The notes under the pieces are model-generated. The model did not search any database and was not told the origin of the DNA. It saw only the letters and a list, made by a program, of their open reading frames with translations. A stretch of DNA of 64,000 nt from Aureococcus anophagefferens (lineage: Eukaryota > Sar > Pelagophyceae > Pelagomonadales > Pelagomonadaceae), in the NCBI RefSeq assembly GCF_000186865.1, contig NW_008705565.1, forward strand, positions 2,328,313-2,392,312, given 5' to 3'. Of the stretch, positions 1 to 9,500 are shown piece by piece (position 1 is the stretch's first letter; every line of letters starts with the position of its first letter). The translations under genes were made by a program, and so were the position numbers.

Positions 1-1
1 C

Positions 2-799
2 CCCTACACCTTCGCGCGCGACGCGGCCCTCACCTGCGGCGCCCTGAGCGGCGGCCAGCGCCACCTCGTCTACTTCCTCCGGTGTTTGGCGCCGTGCTTC
101 TGCCCGAAGCGCGAGCGGTTCCTGCCCGTCTGCCTCTGGCAGAAGCAGTCGCCGAGCCGCGTCGACGTGCTTCTGTTGGACGAGGCCTTCAACTGCCTCG
201 ACGCCCACGTGCGGCCCCGGGCGCTGCGACTCGCGCGCCACTGCGTCGACGCGTTCGGCGTCTCCGTCGTCGTCGTGTGCCAGAACCTGCACGAGATGGC
301 GGCGATCTGCGACGACGCCTGCTGCGTCCACGGCGGCGCGCTCGTCGAGGCGCCGCGGCCCGTGCGCGAGCTCGCGGCCGTCGCGGGGCCCGCGGCCGCG
401 AAGCTGCACGCGGACGCGCGGACGTACGTCGACGCCTACTGGGAGCTCGAGCGCGACGTCCGCGAGCGCGACGCGGCCGCCGCGCGGCTCGCCGTGTCGG
501 CCTACGCGGCGGCGGCGGGCGAGGAGCTGCGCCGCGCCGTCGCGTCGCTGCCGCCCGTCGCGGCGCTCGGGCCGCCGTGGGACGGCGCGGTCCTCGCGCG
601 CGGCGACGCGGTGCGCATCGACGGCCTCGGCGCCCAGCGCCGCTTCAACGGCAAGAAGGGCCGCGTCGTCGGCGAGCTCGGCGAGGGCGCGGCCCACCGC
701 GTCAAGGTCGCCCTACCGGACGGCCAGTCCCTCGCGGTCCGCCGGTCGAACCTCGCCAAGGTCGCCGACGCCGCCCCCGCGGACAAGAAGCGCGACTAG
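2..799 (+). CDS. ABC transporter ATPase domain, C-terminal part (5' truncated by window edge)
   Basis: The reading frame is already open at base 2 and ends at a TAG at 797-799, so only the C-terminal part is seen. It starts just before an ABC signature (LSGGQR) and continues to a Walker B stretch (VDVLLLDEAFNCLD), with the catalytic Glu following the Asp. A D-loop-like LD and a later segment in the position of the switch His (VVVVCQNLHEM) follow. These show an ATP-binding cassette. The last ~70 residues (GDAVRIDGLG through RVVGELGEG) look like a small beta-rich KOW-like tail, which is unusual after an ABC domain. The substrate cannot be told without the membrane domains. The fold call is firm; the transporter role is inferred. 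Confidence 0.8.
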   Translation, partial: PYTFARDAALTCGALSGGQRHLVYFLRCLAPCFCPKRERFLPVCLWQKQSPSRVDVLLLDEAFNCLDAHVRPRALRLARHCVDAFGVSVVVVCQNLHEMAAICDDACCVHGGALVEAPRPVRELAAVAGPAAAKLHADARTYVDAYWELERDVRERDAAAARLAVSAYAAAAGEELRRAVASLPPVAALGPPWDGAVLARGDAVRIDGLGAQRRFNGKKGRVVGELGEGAAHRVKVALPDGQSLAVRRSNLAKVADAAPADKKRD

Positions 800-1076
800 T
801 GGGGGGTCGTTTTTTAAGCGCCACTCGGCCGCGCTGCATCTCGCCGCCGGTCTTGGCGCTCGCCGGTGATCGGCCCGGTGCGAACGCCCCGCACGGTTCT
901 AGCGCGCGGTCGCCGGTAGACATATACAAAAGAGGGGCGGGGGCGGTGCGCGGGTATGGGACAGGGTTGTTCGCGCGGCGAAGGACGGACGGGACATGCA
1001 GGTACAGGGAGGTGGGCGGGCGGCGCGGGCGCTCGCGGTGCTTGTGTGGACAGGGGTCGCGCGTGACCGGTGGCGC

Positions 1077-2592
1077 TCAGAAGGGCTCCGGCGCCGCGGG
1101 GTAGGGGCCGATCCAGAGGTCGGCGCGGGACTGGGCGATGGGGTGCTCGGCCCAGGCCTCGCGCGAGTCGCCGCCGTCGAGGCCGCCGACGTCCGCGGTT
1201 CGGTGGGGCGCGGGCGCGGGCGCGGGCCGGCCGCCGAGCTCCGGCGTGTCCGGCGCGAAGGCCCGCGAGACGACGGCGGCGCCGGCGAGGAAGTCGTCGT
1301 AGGACTGGCTCGACGCGTTCGACGCGCCGCGGCCCGGGAACGGTAGCGGCGGCGGCGCGCCGCCGAGCGGCCGCGGCGGGCTCGGCGGCCGCGGCGGCCG
1401 CGCGACGACCTCGGGCCGCGCCGGCGCGTGGCCCAGGAAGTCGCCGTAGCCGAGGCTCAGGCCCCGGCGCAGGCCCGGCGGCGGGCCGATGGCGAAGTCG
1501 ACGCCGCCCGGCGGCGGCGGGTGGCGCCGGAGCATCAGGCCGTCGGCGTCGCGCGCGCGCATTTCGCCGCCGTCGTCGCCGCCCGGCGACGGCGCGAGCC
1601 AGCCCGGCGACGGCAGGCGCCGCTGGAGCGTCGCGTCCCACTTCTCCTCGCCGACGGCGCCGAAGCCGCGGCCGCCGCCGCCCGCGTCGAGCAAATCGTC
1701 GAGCGCCGCGTCGGACGCGCCCCAGTCCGGCGTGTCGCTCCGGTAGGCCGGCGCCAGGGGCGGCGGGCCCCGGAGGCCGCCGAAGCCCCGGGGCGCGGGC
1801 GGCGGCGCGCCGCCGCCGTCGGGCGCGCCGCGCGGCCGCTTCGCGCCGCGGGCCCGCGGCGGCGACTCGTCGCCGTAGCGGCCCGCGGCGGGCGCGCGGC
1901 GCTCGAGCGTGCGGCCGGACCGGCTCGTCGCCGCGGGCCGCGCCTTGGCGGCGCTCGCGCTCGCCTCCGCGGCCGGGGCCGCGCCCTCGCGCGACGACTT
2001 GCGCTTGAGCCGCAGCAGCGCGTCGATCTCGTACGGCGGCGCCTCGACGCCGGGCGTGCCGTCGCCCTCGTGGCGCAACGCGTTGTTCGTGTAGACGCAG
2101 CGCTCGAGCTTGCCCTTGCCCGAGATCTTGTAGTACCCGAAGTAGTTCAATTGGCGCTGGAAGCTGCTGAAGTTGTTGTGCCGGAAGTAGTTGATGAGCA
2201 CCTCCGCGCTCAGCTTCCCGGGGTCGCTGATCGTGATGCGGCCCAGCGAGTCCCAGGAGATGATCTGCGGGTCCTCGGCGAGCAGCCTGTGGCGTTTCGA
2301 GTTTTTTTCCCCGCGGGGCGCGCGCCGGGCGCGCGCGGCGCGCGCGCGGCGTGTGCTCGGGCGGTTCGCGGCCGGGCGGCGCGGGGCGGGGCGGGGCGCG
2401 ACCGGGAACGAGGCCGCGTCGATGCGGGAGGCGTCGGGGGCCCGGGGCCGCCCGGGGCGCGAGCGCCCCCGGGCGCCCGGCGGGTCGGGCGACGCGCGCG
2501 GCGACCCCGGACGCGTTCGTCGGCGCGGGGACGCGCAGCTCGCGTAACTTGATGAGGAACGAGGCCGGGGCGGGTCGCCGCTTCGATGCCAT
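1077..2592 (-). CDS. Heat shock factor-type transcription factor
   Basis: Nuclear DNA-binding protein of the HSF family, which binds nGAAn arrays. Exon 1 (2592..2549) gives MASKRRPAPASFLIK and exon 2 (2286..1077) carries the rest. A GT-AG intron of 262 bp fits the frame and joins FLIK to LLAEDPQIISWD. The HSF domain then runs through DSLGRITISDP, LINYFRHNNFSSFQRQLNYFGY and KISGKGKLERCVY, which includes the recognition-helix core. The predicted protein is 417 residues. The tail is Pro/Gly/Arg-rich with no clear HR-A/B coiled coil. The domain is two residues shorter than usual between FLxK and the DP motif, so the exon 1 boundary may be slightly off. The family call rests on the domain; heat-shock function is inference. 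Confidence 0.87.
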
Positions 2593-2791
2593 CGTCTCGT
2601 CAGCGGGGCGCGCGGACAATCGCGCGCCCCGCGGCTCTTTTGCGGTCGGGGCGTTTAAAACCGTGGACCTCGTTTTCGGCCGTAGATCGTCGTCCGGGGC
2701 CGCTTTTTTTTGGCGCAGCGGCCCCCGCGCGTCGGTGGGAGTGTACTAAACACTCGGCTAAAGGCCCCCGAGGATTTTTTCGTCGGTGTGC

Positions 2792-2822
<31 letters not shown>

Positions 2823-3087
2823 CACTGATCCCCAGCAGCCGAACAAAAGCGAGGGTTAGTGTTCTCAAGTTGCCGTCGAGACGCGTGTGTTGAAATTACT
2901 GAATCTCGACTCGGGTTCGAGCCCTTCGCGGGGGCGCCGCCTCCGCGGGCGCCGACGGTCGTCACCGCGCGGCACCGCCTCCCGAACGCCACGCGAGTCT
3001 CGCTCTACGCCGCGGGCTACACGGGCCGGTCGTGGGCCTAGCGGGCGGTCATTAACTTGAAAAAGAACTAGTAAGTAAAAACGCGCC
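2593..3087. other. Intergenic 495 bp upstream of HSF, no gene seen
   Basis: This stretch lies between the HSF start and the 3' end of the next minus-strand gene. I see only short G- and T-runs and no codon-like reading frame with family resemblance. A GGTTCGAGCCC word near 2913 resembles a tRNA B-box, but no cloverleaf can be drawn around it. Confidence 0.5.
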
Positions 3088-3988
3088 TCACCTCCCCGAG
3101 ACCGCGACCTTGGGCGCGGGAGGCAGCGCGCCGCCTCTCCCGAAGCGCAGGCCGAAGGCGCCGAAGGCCTTGCCCGCGCGCTGGGCGGCGACGTTCGTGT
3201 TGCGGAGCACGTCGGTGCCGAACGCGTTGAGCCGCGCGACGGCCTTTGTGTGCGTCCGGATCTCGCGCGCGTGCATGCCTGCGGGGGTTCGGGTGACGAC
3301 GAGGACGCGACGGCGCGGGCGCGCCGGCGGAAGGAGGCGTCGCGGACGCCGCGCGCCGCGCCCCACTGGAGGAAGATCCACGTCGGCGAGAGGCGCCGGA
3401 GCACCGGGATGACGACCTGGAAGAGCGTCATCACGTAGGGCCGCAGGAGCGCGAAGCCCTGGAGCGCGTAGGGCCTACGACGCCGTCGGGTTCCGAGCGC
3501 CCGCGGCGGCGCGGCGGCGCCCCGTCGGGATCTCTCGCGCGCCTCCGCGGGACGCCGCGGGCGCACGCCACGTAGTGGGCCCCGAAGACGTAGAGCGTGC
3601 TCAGGATGGGCATCTTGCGGATCTTCTTCGACGCGAGCTCCGCGTTTTTTATGGCGATGGCCTCGAGGGTCTCGAACGATTGCTGGTGTTGCGCGTCGAG
3701 GCGCTCCTGCACCTTCTGGAAGTGCTTCGCCTTGAGCGCGACGAGGTAGGCGACGCAGGCCGTGACGAGCAGCGCCCAGACGGCCACCGTGTAGAGGGCG
3801 CCGCGGCCGACCTCGACGCGCACGTTGTTGTTATCATAGCTCACGCGCAGCGCCCGCGTCGTCTCCGGCGCCGTCTCGGCGTCGCGCTTCAGCGCCGGCC
3901 CGGCGGCGGCGTCGGATTCGAAGCGCGCGCGCAGCGACTTGACGGGCGTGCGCTCGCCCGACGTGTTGTAGAGCTCGCCCTGCTCCAT
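3088..3988 (-). CDS. Membrane-anchored protein of unknown function, three exons
   Basis: I do not recognise this family. The best model starts at the ATG 3988 (MEQGELYNTSGE). Exon 1 (3988..3567) has one hydrophobic segment (YTVAVWALLVTACVAYLVAL) followed by an amphipathic, probably coiled-coil stretch (KHFQKVQERLDAQHQQSFE). Exon 2 (3474..3312) adds a hydrophobic region (LRPYVMTLFQVVIPVL). Exon 3 (3261..3088) ends with FGAFGLRFG and a basic tail. GT-AG introns of 92 and 50 bp keep the frame and give 252 residues. The start lies 89 bp from the divergent papain-like gene, so the two probably share a promoter. Exon edges are inferred and could shift. Confidence 0.5.
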
Positions 3989-4076
3989 AACAGGATCGCA
4001 GCGTGGCAATTCCGTTGGCGAGCGTTTCATATTCCGTTGGATCTTGGGGCAGCTACTGCAGCCCGACACGATCGCG

Positions 4077-4697
4077 ATGCGCTCGCTCTTGCTCGTCGTG
4101 GCAGCCGTGGACGCCGCAAAGGACTGGCGCGACGCCGCCTGCCTCAGCGGCGTCGTGGACGAGGGCGCGACGGGCCGCGACGTGGGCATCGCCGCTGCGG
4201 CCGTCGACAGCATCCAGTGCCAGTCGACGGAGACGACGCGCTACAGCGTCGAGCAGATCGTCGACTGCGCGCCGCATCTGCAATTCAATACGTCGTCCGC
4301 CCTCGCGTACGTCCTGAGCGCCGGCCTCGAGGAGGAGGCCGCGTACCCCGCCGCCGCTCGCCCGGAAAAGTGCGCGTACTCGGCGGCGAAGGCGGCGAAG
4401 AAGATCGCGGGCGTCGTCGCGGGCGACTCCGACGCGGCCATGGCCGAGGCCGTCGCGCAGCATTCGCCGGTGACGGCGTCCATGGCCGTCGGCGACGCGT
4501 GGCCGCGCTACACGTCCGGCATCATCACGAACTGCGGCGGCAACGCGACGAACCACGTCGTCTCCGTCGTCGGCGTCGCCGACGACCACTGGGTCGTGAA
4601 GGAGGCCTGGGGCGCCACGTGGGGCGAGGGCGGCTTCGCGCTCGTCGCGCGGAAGGCGTGCCACCTCGGCGAGGACTTCGCCTACGCGCGGCTCTAA
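4077..4697 (+). CDS. Papain-fold (C1A) protein lacking catalytic residues, secreted pseudoprotease
   Basis: The protein has 206 residues. A short signal-like leader (MRSLLLVVAAVDA) runs straight into the mature papain fold, with no inhibitory propeptide. The fold is recognised by DWRDA, TTRYSVEQIVDC, the NHVVSVVGV strand and WVVKEAWGATWGEGGF. The catalytic loop that normally reads QGxCGSCWAF is EGATGRDVGIA here, so the oxyanion Gln is Glu29, the first Cys is Thr32 and the nucleophile Cys is Asp35. The active-site His is kept (His160), but the orienting Asn is Glu176. Peptidase activity is therefore not expected. A binding or regulatory role is possible but not shown. It is divergent from the membrane-protein gene on the other strand. 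Confidence 0.78.
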   Translation: MRSLLLVVAAVDAAKDWRDAACLSGVVDEGATGRDVGIAAAAVDSIQCQSTETTRYSVEQIVDCAPHLQFNTSSALAYVLSAGLEEEAAYPAAARPEKCAYSAAKAAKKIAGVVAGDSDAAMAEAVAQHSPVTASMAVGDAWPRYTSGIITNCGGNATNHVVSVVGVADDHWVVKEAWGATWGEGGFALVARKACHLGEDFAYARL

Positions 4698-4804
4698 GGC
4701 GAGGCGCGAGCGAGCCGACGAAAAGTGCAACATTTGCTAGCGCGCTAAGCAATGGGGGGCCGCGGCGTTTAGGCCGAGCACACACCGCCGCGGCGTGTAG
4801 CCAA

Positions 4805-6259
4805 ATGACAACTCCGGAGGACCTGGACGACGCGGCGCTCGACGCGCGCGGCCTCGCGCACTACAAGAAGCTCGTGTCGTCGGACGAGAGCGAGGAGATC
4901 TGGGCCACGCTGCCGGCGTCGACGAAGGAGCTCTTCATCCGCCTGGCCTTCGAGTCCGAGGAGGGCGGCGGCCTGCCGCCCCTGCGGCGCCTGATGCGCA
5001 CGCAGCGCCAGGCGGTGGTCGACGAGGTGCCCTGCCCGCCGACGTCGCCGCCGCGGCCGGCGGGCGCCGTCGAGGAGGCCAAGGGCGGGGCGGAGGAGGA
5101 GGACGCGCCGGGCCTCGTCGTCGACGTCGGCGCCGCGCCGTCGGCGACGCTCGGGAGCGCGCCGTCGAGCGCGCAGCTCGGCGCGCCGCGGAGCCGCGAG
5201 TGGTGCCTCGGCTGCACGTCGCCGCAGCGGAGCCGCGAGGAGATCGCCGAGCGAAGGCCCGCCGCGGACGGCGCCGAGGACCGCGGCTCCACGCCGCAGG
5301 TCCGCGACGCGCGCGTGGCGCACGCGCGGGGCTGGCTCGCGGCGACGCCGACGGACGAGTCCTGGTCCGAGGCCGTCGTCGGCCGGCCGCCGTCCGGCGG
5401 CCGCGTGCCCGACGGCGCTCTGAAAGCGACGTGGCTCGCGGGCGGCCTCGAGCCCGGGCGCGAGTGGAAGACGTCGCACACGGTGAAGCGCGAGGCCGCG
5501 GCGAAGCGGCGCGAGGAGAAGCGCGTCGCCGCGGAGCTCGCCAAAGAGAAGCGCTTCAGCGTCGCCAAGACGATCCTCGACCGCGAGGCCGCCGCGGGCC
5601 GGCGAACCTCCAAAAAGGCCGTCATCCGCGAGGTCACGAAGTGGTACGGCCTCCAGGACGCGCACGGCAACGCGCGGCCGCCCAAGTCGCCCTACGCCGC
5701 GCCGGAGACGCCGGGGTCGCGGACGAACCGCGCGGCGCGCGCCGCGTCGCGCGCGCTCAAGGAGCGGCCGTTGCCCGCGGACGCGCCGCCGCGGCGCGAG
5801 CCGCCGTCCGAGAGCCCGCGGTCCCACGGCTCCCACGGGAGCTCCGCGTCCGCGAAGACGCCGACGCCCGCGCACCGCCTCGACGACGGCTCGGGCCGGC
5901 GGAGGCTCGGCGCCGTCGACGGCGCGCGGGGCCGCGACGCGCCCGAGCGCGACCCCGGCCGCGCGAAGCTCATCTTCGGCGCCAAGGCCGTGCGCCCGAC
6001 GCTCGGCGGCGCGGGCCAGGGCTCCGGCGCGCCCGCGCGCGCGGCGACGACGCCCGCGAAGAAGAAGAGCCAGCGCGTCGAGCCGGGCTCCGAGGCGTGG
6101 CGCCTCCAGAACCGCGCCGCGCTCCTCCGCGGCCTCGGCATCCAGACGGGCCGCAAGGAGAAGCAGCACACGTCGTCGACCATCGACCTCCCGGGCGCCC
6201 ACGCGTCGCCCCAGAACCGCGCGGGCGGCATCCTCCTCGGCCACCGGGGCCACTACTAA
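4805..6259 (+). CDS. Basic, low-complexity protein of unknown function
   Basis: 484 residues from the ATG at 4805 (MTTPEDLDDAALDARG) to the stop at 6259. The N-terminal ~80 residues look globular and acidic-helical (HYKKLVSSDESEEIW). The middle is Ala/Pro/Arg-rich. Around residues 220-290 a highly charged helix (KREAAAKRREEKRVAAELAK) leads into AVIREVTKWYG. The last ~60 residues are more ordered and basic (SEAWRLQNRAALLRGLGIQ, then SSTIDLPGAHASP, and a final ILLGHRGHY). I recognise no domain. Codon use matches neighbouring genes, so it is probably a true gene. It could be a nuclear or cytoskeletal scaffold, but nothing in the sequence decides this. Confidence 0.6.
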   Translation: MTTPEDLDDAALDARGLAHYKKLVSSDESEEIWATLPASTKELFIRLAFESEEGGGLPPLRRLMRTQRQAVVDEVPCPPTSPPRPAGAVEEAKGGAEEEDAPGLVVDVGAAPSATLGSAPSSAQLGAPRSREWCLGCTSPQRSREEIAERRPAADGAEDRGSTPQVRDARVAHARGWLAATPTDESWSEAVVGRPPSGGRVPDGALKATWLAGGLEPGREWKTSHTVKREAAAKRREEKRVAAELAKEKRFSVAKTILDREAAAGRRTSKKAVIREVTKWYGLQDAHGNARPPKSPYAAPETPGSRTNRAARAASRALKERPLPADAPPRREPPSESPRSHGSHGSSASAKTPTPAHRLDDGSGRRRLGAVDGARGRDAPERDPGRAKLIFGAKAVRPTLGGAGQGSGAPARAATTPAKKKSQRVEPGSEAWRLQNRAALLRGLGIQTGRKEKQHTSSTIDLPGAHASPQNRAGGILLGHRGHY

Positions 6260-6567
6260 GGATTTTTACGCTCGTAGGTCGTCGTGACGACGCCCCGCTT
6301 CCGCGGGCCGTCGACGCGCCAGACCTGCCGCCAGGCGCGGCGCAGCGACGCCGCCGGCTGCAGCGACGCCGCCGGCGCGACGAGCAAGGTGAGAAAGCGG
6401 CACCGCATGGTCAGCTGGAGACGCGCCTACTGCTCGTCAGCGTCAATCGCACAGCGCAGGAGCCATCGCATGCCGCTCTGGTTCAGAGTGTCAAGTTGAA
6501 CTCAACATCACGAGTTGGTTCTCAAGATCCCTGGCAGCGCACCCCCTCCACTAGCGCGATCAACATG
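6260..6567. other. Convergent intergenic spacer with short direct repeat
   Basis: 308 bp between two convergent genes. A short tandem word (ctgcagcgacgccgccgg, partly repeated near 6340-6375) is the only structure I see. No gene is supported. Confidence 0.4.
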
Positions 6568-9500
6568 TTAAAACTCGGACGCGGGCACGGTGTGCGCGTG
6601 GGTCTGGTCGCCGACGTGGTGGCCCGCGTGGCTCGCCGCCGGGCGCCAGGCCGGCCGGTGGTCCGGCGCCCGGGGCGCGCGCTTCTTCGGAAGCGCGTGG
6701 ATGGGTGCGTCGTCGTCGGAGGACGCCTCGGACTCCGAGTCGATGCCAAGGAAGTGCTTCGCGGCGTTTCGGAGCGCGTTCGCCCGCGACGGAAAGCCCT
6801 TGCGGTCGATCATGTCGACGACGCCTCGCAGCGCCGCGAGGCGCTCGGCCGCGTCCGCGCGGCGGTCCGCGTCGCGCGCCGTCGCGACGAAGAGCTGGCC
6901 GAGGTGGAACCAGTCCACGTCGAGGTCGTCGAGCGTGTCGGGCGCGTCGAGCTTCGCCGCCTTGCGCAGGGGCTCGAGCACCGCCGGCGGCACGCGGACG
7001 CGGCCCGCGGGCCGCCCCGCAAAGTAGGCCGCGCCGAGCCGCGGCTTGCGCGCCGGCGACCCCCGCAGGACGACGGGGTCCACGTCGTCGCGCAGGAGCG
7101 TCACGCGGGCGGCGCGGCCGACGGCCGCGACGGCCGCGGCGCCCGCGACGTTGCCGTCGCGCGGCGCCGGGCCGCGGTCGAACTCGTCGACGCCCCGCGC
7201 GACGGCGCGCCAGCTGCTCGCCGTCCCCGCGTCCAACGCCTCGCGCAGCGCCGTGCGGCAGCGCAGCGCCCGGCGCCGCGCGTCGAGCTCGTCGCGCGTC
7301 GGCTTCATCTTGCTCCGCAGGACGCCGTCGTCGCCCGGCGGCGGCGGCGCCGCCGCGCGGGGCGGCGCGGGCGGCACACACTCGTCGTCGCCGGGCGGGA
7401 AGAGGTCGTCGAAGCCCGCGTAGTCCGTGACGTCGTCGCTGAAGTCGAGCGGCGTCGACGCGACGAAGCGCCGCGGCCCCGCCAAAATCGCCTCGAGGCG
7501 GTTCTGGTGGGGGTGGGGCGCCCGCGGCGCCGCGGGCGCCGGCGCGTGCCGGTGGGGCGCGGGCGCCGGCAGGGCCTCCGCGACCGCGGCCCACTTGCGG
7601 ACGCGCGCGAGGTCTGTCGTCCGGAGGTAGCGGTCGTGCTGCTCCAGAAGCGCGTCCGCGCGCGCGGCGCGGTCGGGCTCCTGGCGCCGCCAGGCGTCGA
7701 GCGCCCCCGGCGCCTTGAGCGTCAGCAGCGCGTCGTACTGCGCCACGTCGAAGTCGTGGGGCGCGTCGAGGAGCTTCCGCTCCGCCTCGGCGAGCGTCGC
7801 CGCGCCTGGGCAGCACAAGAGTGATTCAACGTCGCTTCAACGTGAGTGTTCCGCGCGCGCGCGTTACGAAAAAGACATCCACGCTTCGAGACCGTTCCGA
7901 GAGATGATCGCTCGTCCAAAAATCAGCCGAAATGAGTGGAAAATGGCCGAGATCGGAGCCTTTGAAGTTGGGAATTTCGCTCTCTTGTGCTGCCCTGCGC
8001 CGCGCCCATCGTCTTCTCCACCGCCGACCGCGCCTGCCGGGGCCAGCGGCCCGCGATGCCCGTGAGCCCCGTCTGGCGCGTCGACTCCGTGTCCGCGGCG
8101 AAGTGGCCCATGGCCGCGCGGCGCAGCGTCGTCGCCTGCTGCGCCGCGGCGGACAACTGCGCGACGACCATGGGCGGCCGCGCGCCGCAGAGGCGCCGCG
8201 CGGCCGCGAGCGCGGACCCGAGGAGCGCTAACGCCTGGGCGGCCTCGTCGGTCTCCGACGCCGCCGCGGCGTCCAATGCCTCCAGCAGGAGCCGGCAGGC
8301 CTCGCGCGTCCGCGCGAAGCGGTCGATGGCCGCGGCCTCCTTCCGCGCGGCGTCGCGCGCGCGGCCCTCGGGCCCGTAGACGTCGACGTCGTCGTGGGCG
8401 CGCGGCGCCACGCGGAAGCGGCCGTCGGGCTCCCGCGCGCCCTGGAGGCACGTGTGCGTGTCGCCCACGGCCTCGAGGACGAGCTTGACCGCCGCGTCGA
8501 TCGCGTGCCACCGCTCGTCGCGGAGCGCGTGGCGGCAGCTCAACACGAGCGCGCCGACGGACGCGCGGCGCTGGAGGGCCTTGTAGGACCCGGGGAGGGA
8601 CCCGTGGCCCTCGTAGAGCAGCTCCAGCGCGTCCAACAGGGTCTTCGCGTCCCTTAACGCGACGCCGGCGTCGTGCCGGTGGTCGTCGACGCGGCTCGGC
8701 TGGCAGTAGGCCTTGGCCATGGCGTCGAGCGCCGCCAGCACGTCGTCGCAGTCGCGGCCCAGGGCCCGCTTCGGATCCTTGTCCGCGGCGAGACACTCCG
8801 TCGCGAGGTCCGCGCCGAGATGGCCCGCCAAATCGAGCCGCGCGCCGCACTCGCGCACGAGCGTCTCGTAGCGCACGCAGGTCAGCTCCGCGACGGCCCG
8901 CGGGCTGTGGCGCACGTAGGCCGTGCCCGAGCCGATGGCGTTGAGCGCCCGGGCCACGGACTTTTCCGGCTCGGTTTCGCCGCCGCCGCCGTCCTCCGCG
9001 GCGCCGGCCTCGGGCGCGAAGCGGATGACGCGCTTCGCCGGCGGCGCGTCGAGGTTCAGCGTCTGCGTGCCGAAGGTCACGGCGGGGCCGTCCGCGGGCA
9101 CCTCGTCCTCGGCCTCCGTCTCCGTCGTCGACGCGTCGACGGCCGCGGCGTCGCGGACGGCGTCCGCGGCGACGCGCATCGCCGCGGGCAGGTCCGGCAC
9201 GCCGGAGCCCCGCGCGCCCCTCGCGACCATGGTCGCGCGGCGCACGACCGTCGCCACGAGGACGCCCTCGCCCGCTTTGCCGCCGCGCTCCCCGGCGCGC
9301 GCCGTCCGCGCGTCGAGGTCGCAGAGGACGCTCTGCGTTGTGCTCGCGCGCCCGCGGCGCGCCGCCTCGCCGCGCGCGAGGAAGCCGAGGCCCGACGCCC
9401 GCTTCTTCGCCCGCTGGCGGAAGGTGCGCTTCCGCAGCGGCGCCGCGAGCGCCGCGAAGAGCGGGTCGAAGTCGTCGGCGGCGACGTCGAGGAACGCGTC

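Noticed and set aside
921..935. TATA-like word (acatatacaaaag) at 920-932
   Set aside because: It lies between two convergent gene ends, with no start codon of a supported gene downstream on either strand.
814..2619. 601-residue open frame on the minus strand over the HSF gene
   Set aside because: Only its first 15 codons fit (HSF exon 1). The rest is Arg/Pro/Ala noise in the wrong frame over the HSF coding exon, as expected in very GC-rich DNA.
2890..2930. tRNA gene suggested by a GGTTCGAGCCC B-box-like word
   Set aside because: No T-stem, anticodon arm or 7-bp acceptor stem can be formed around it.
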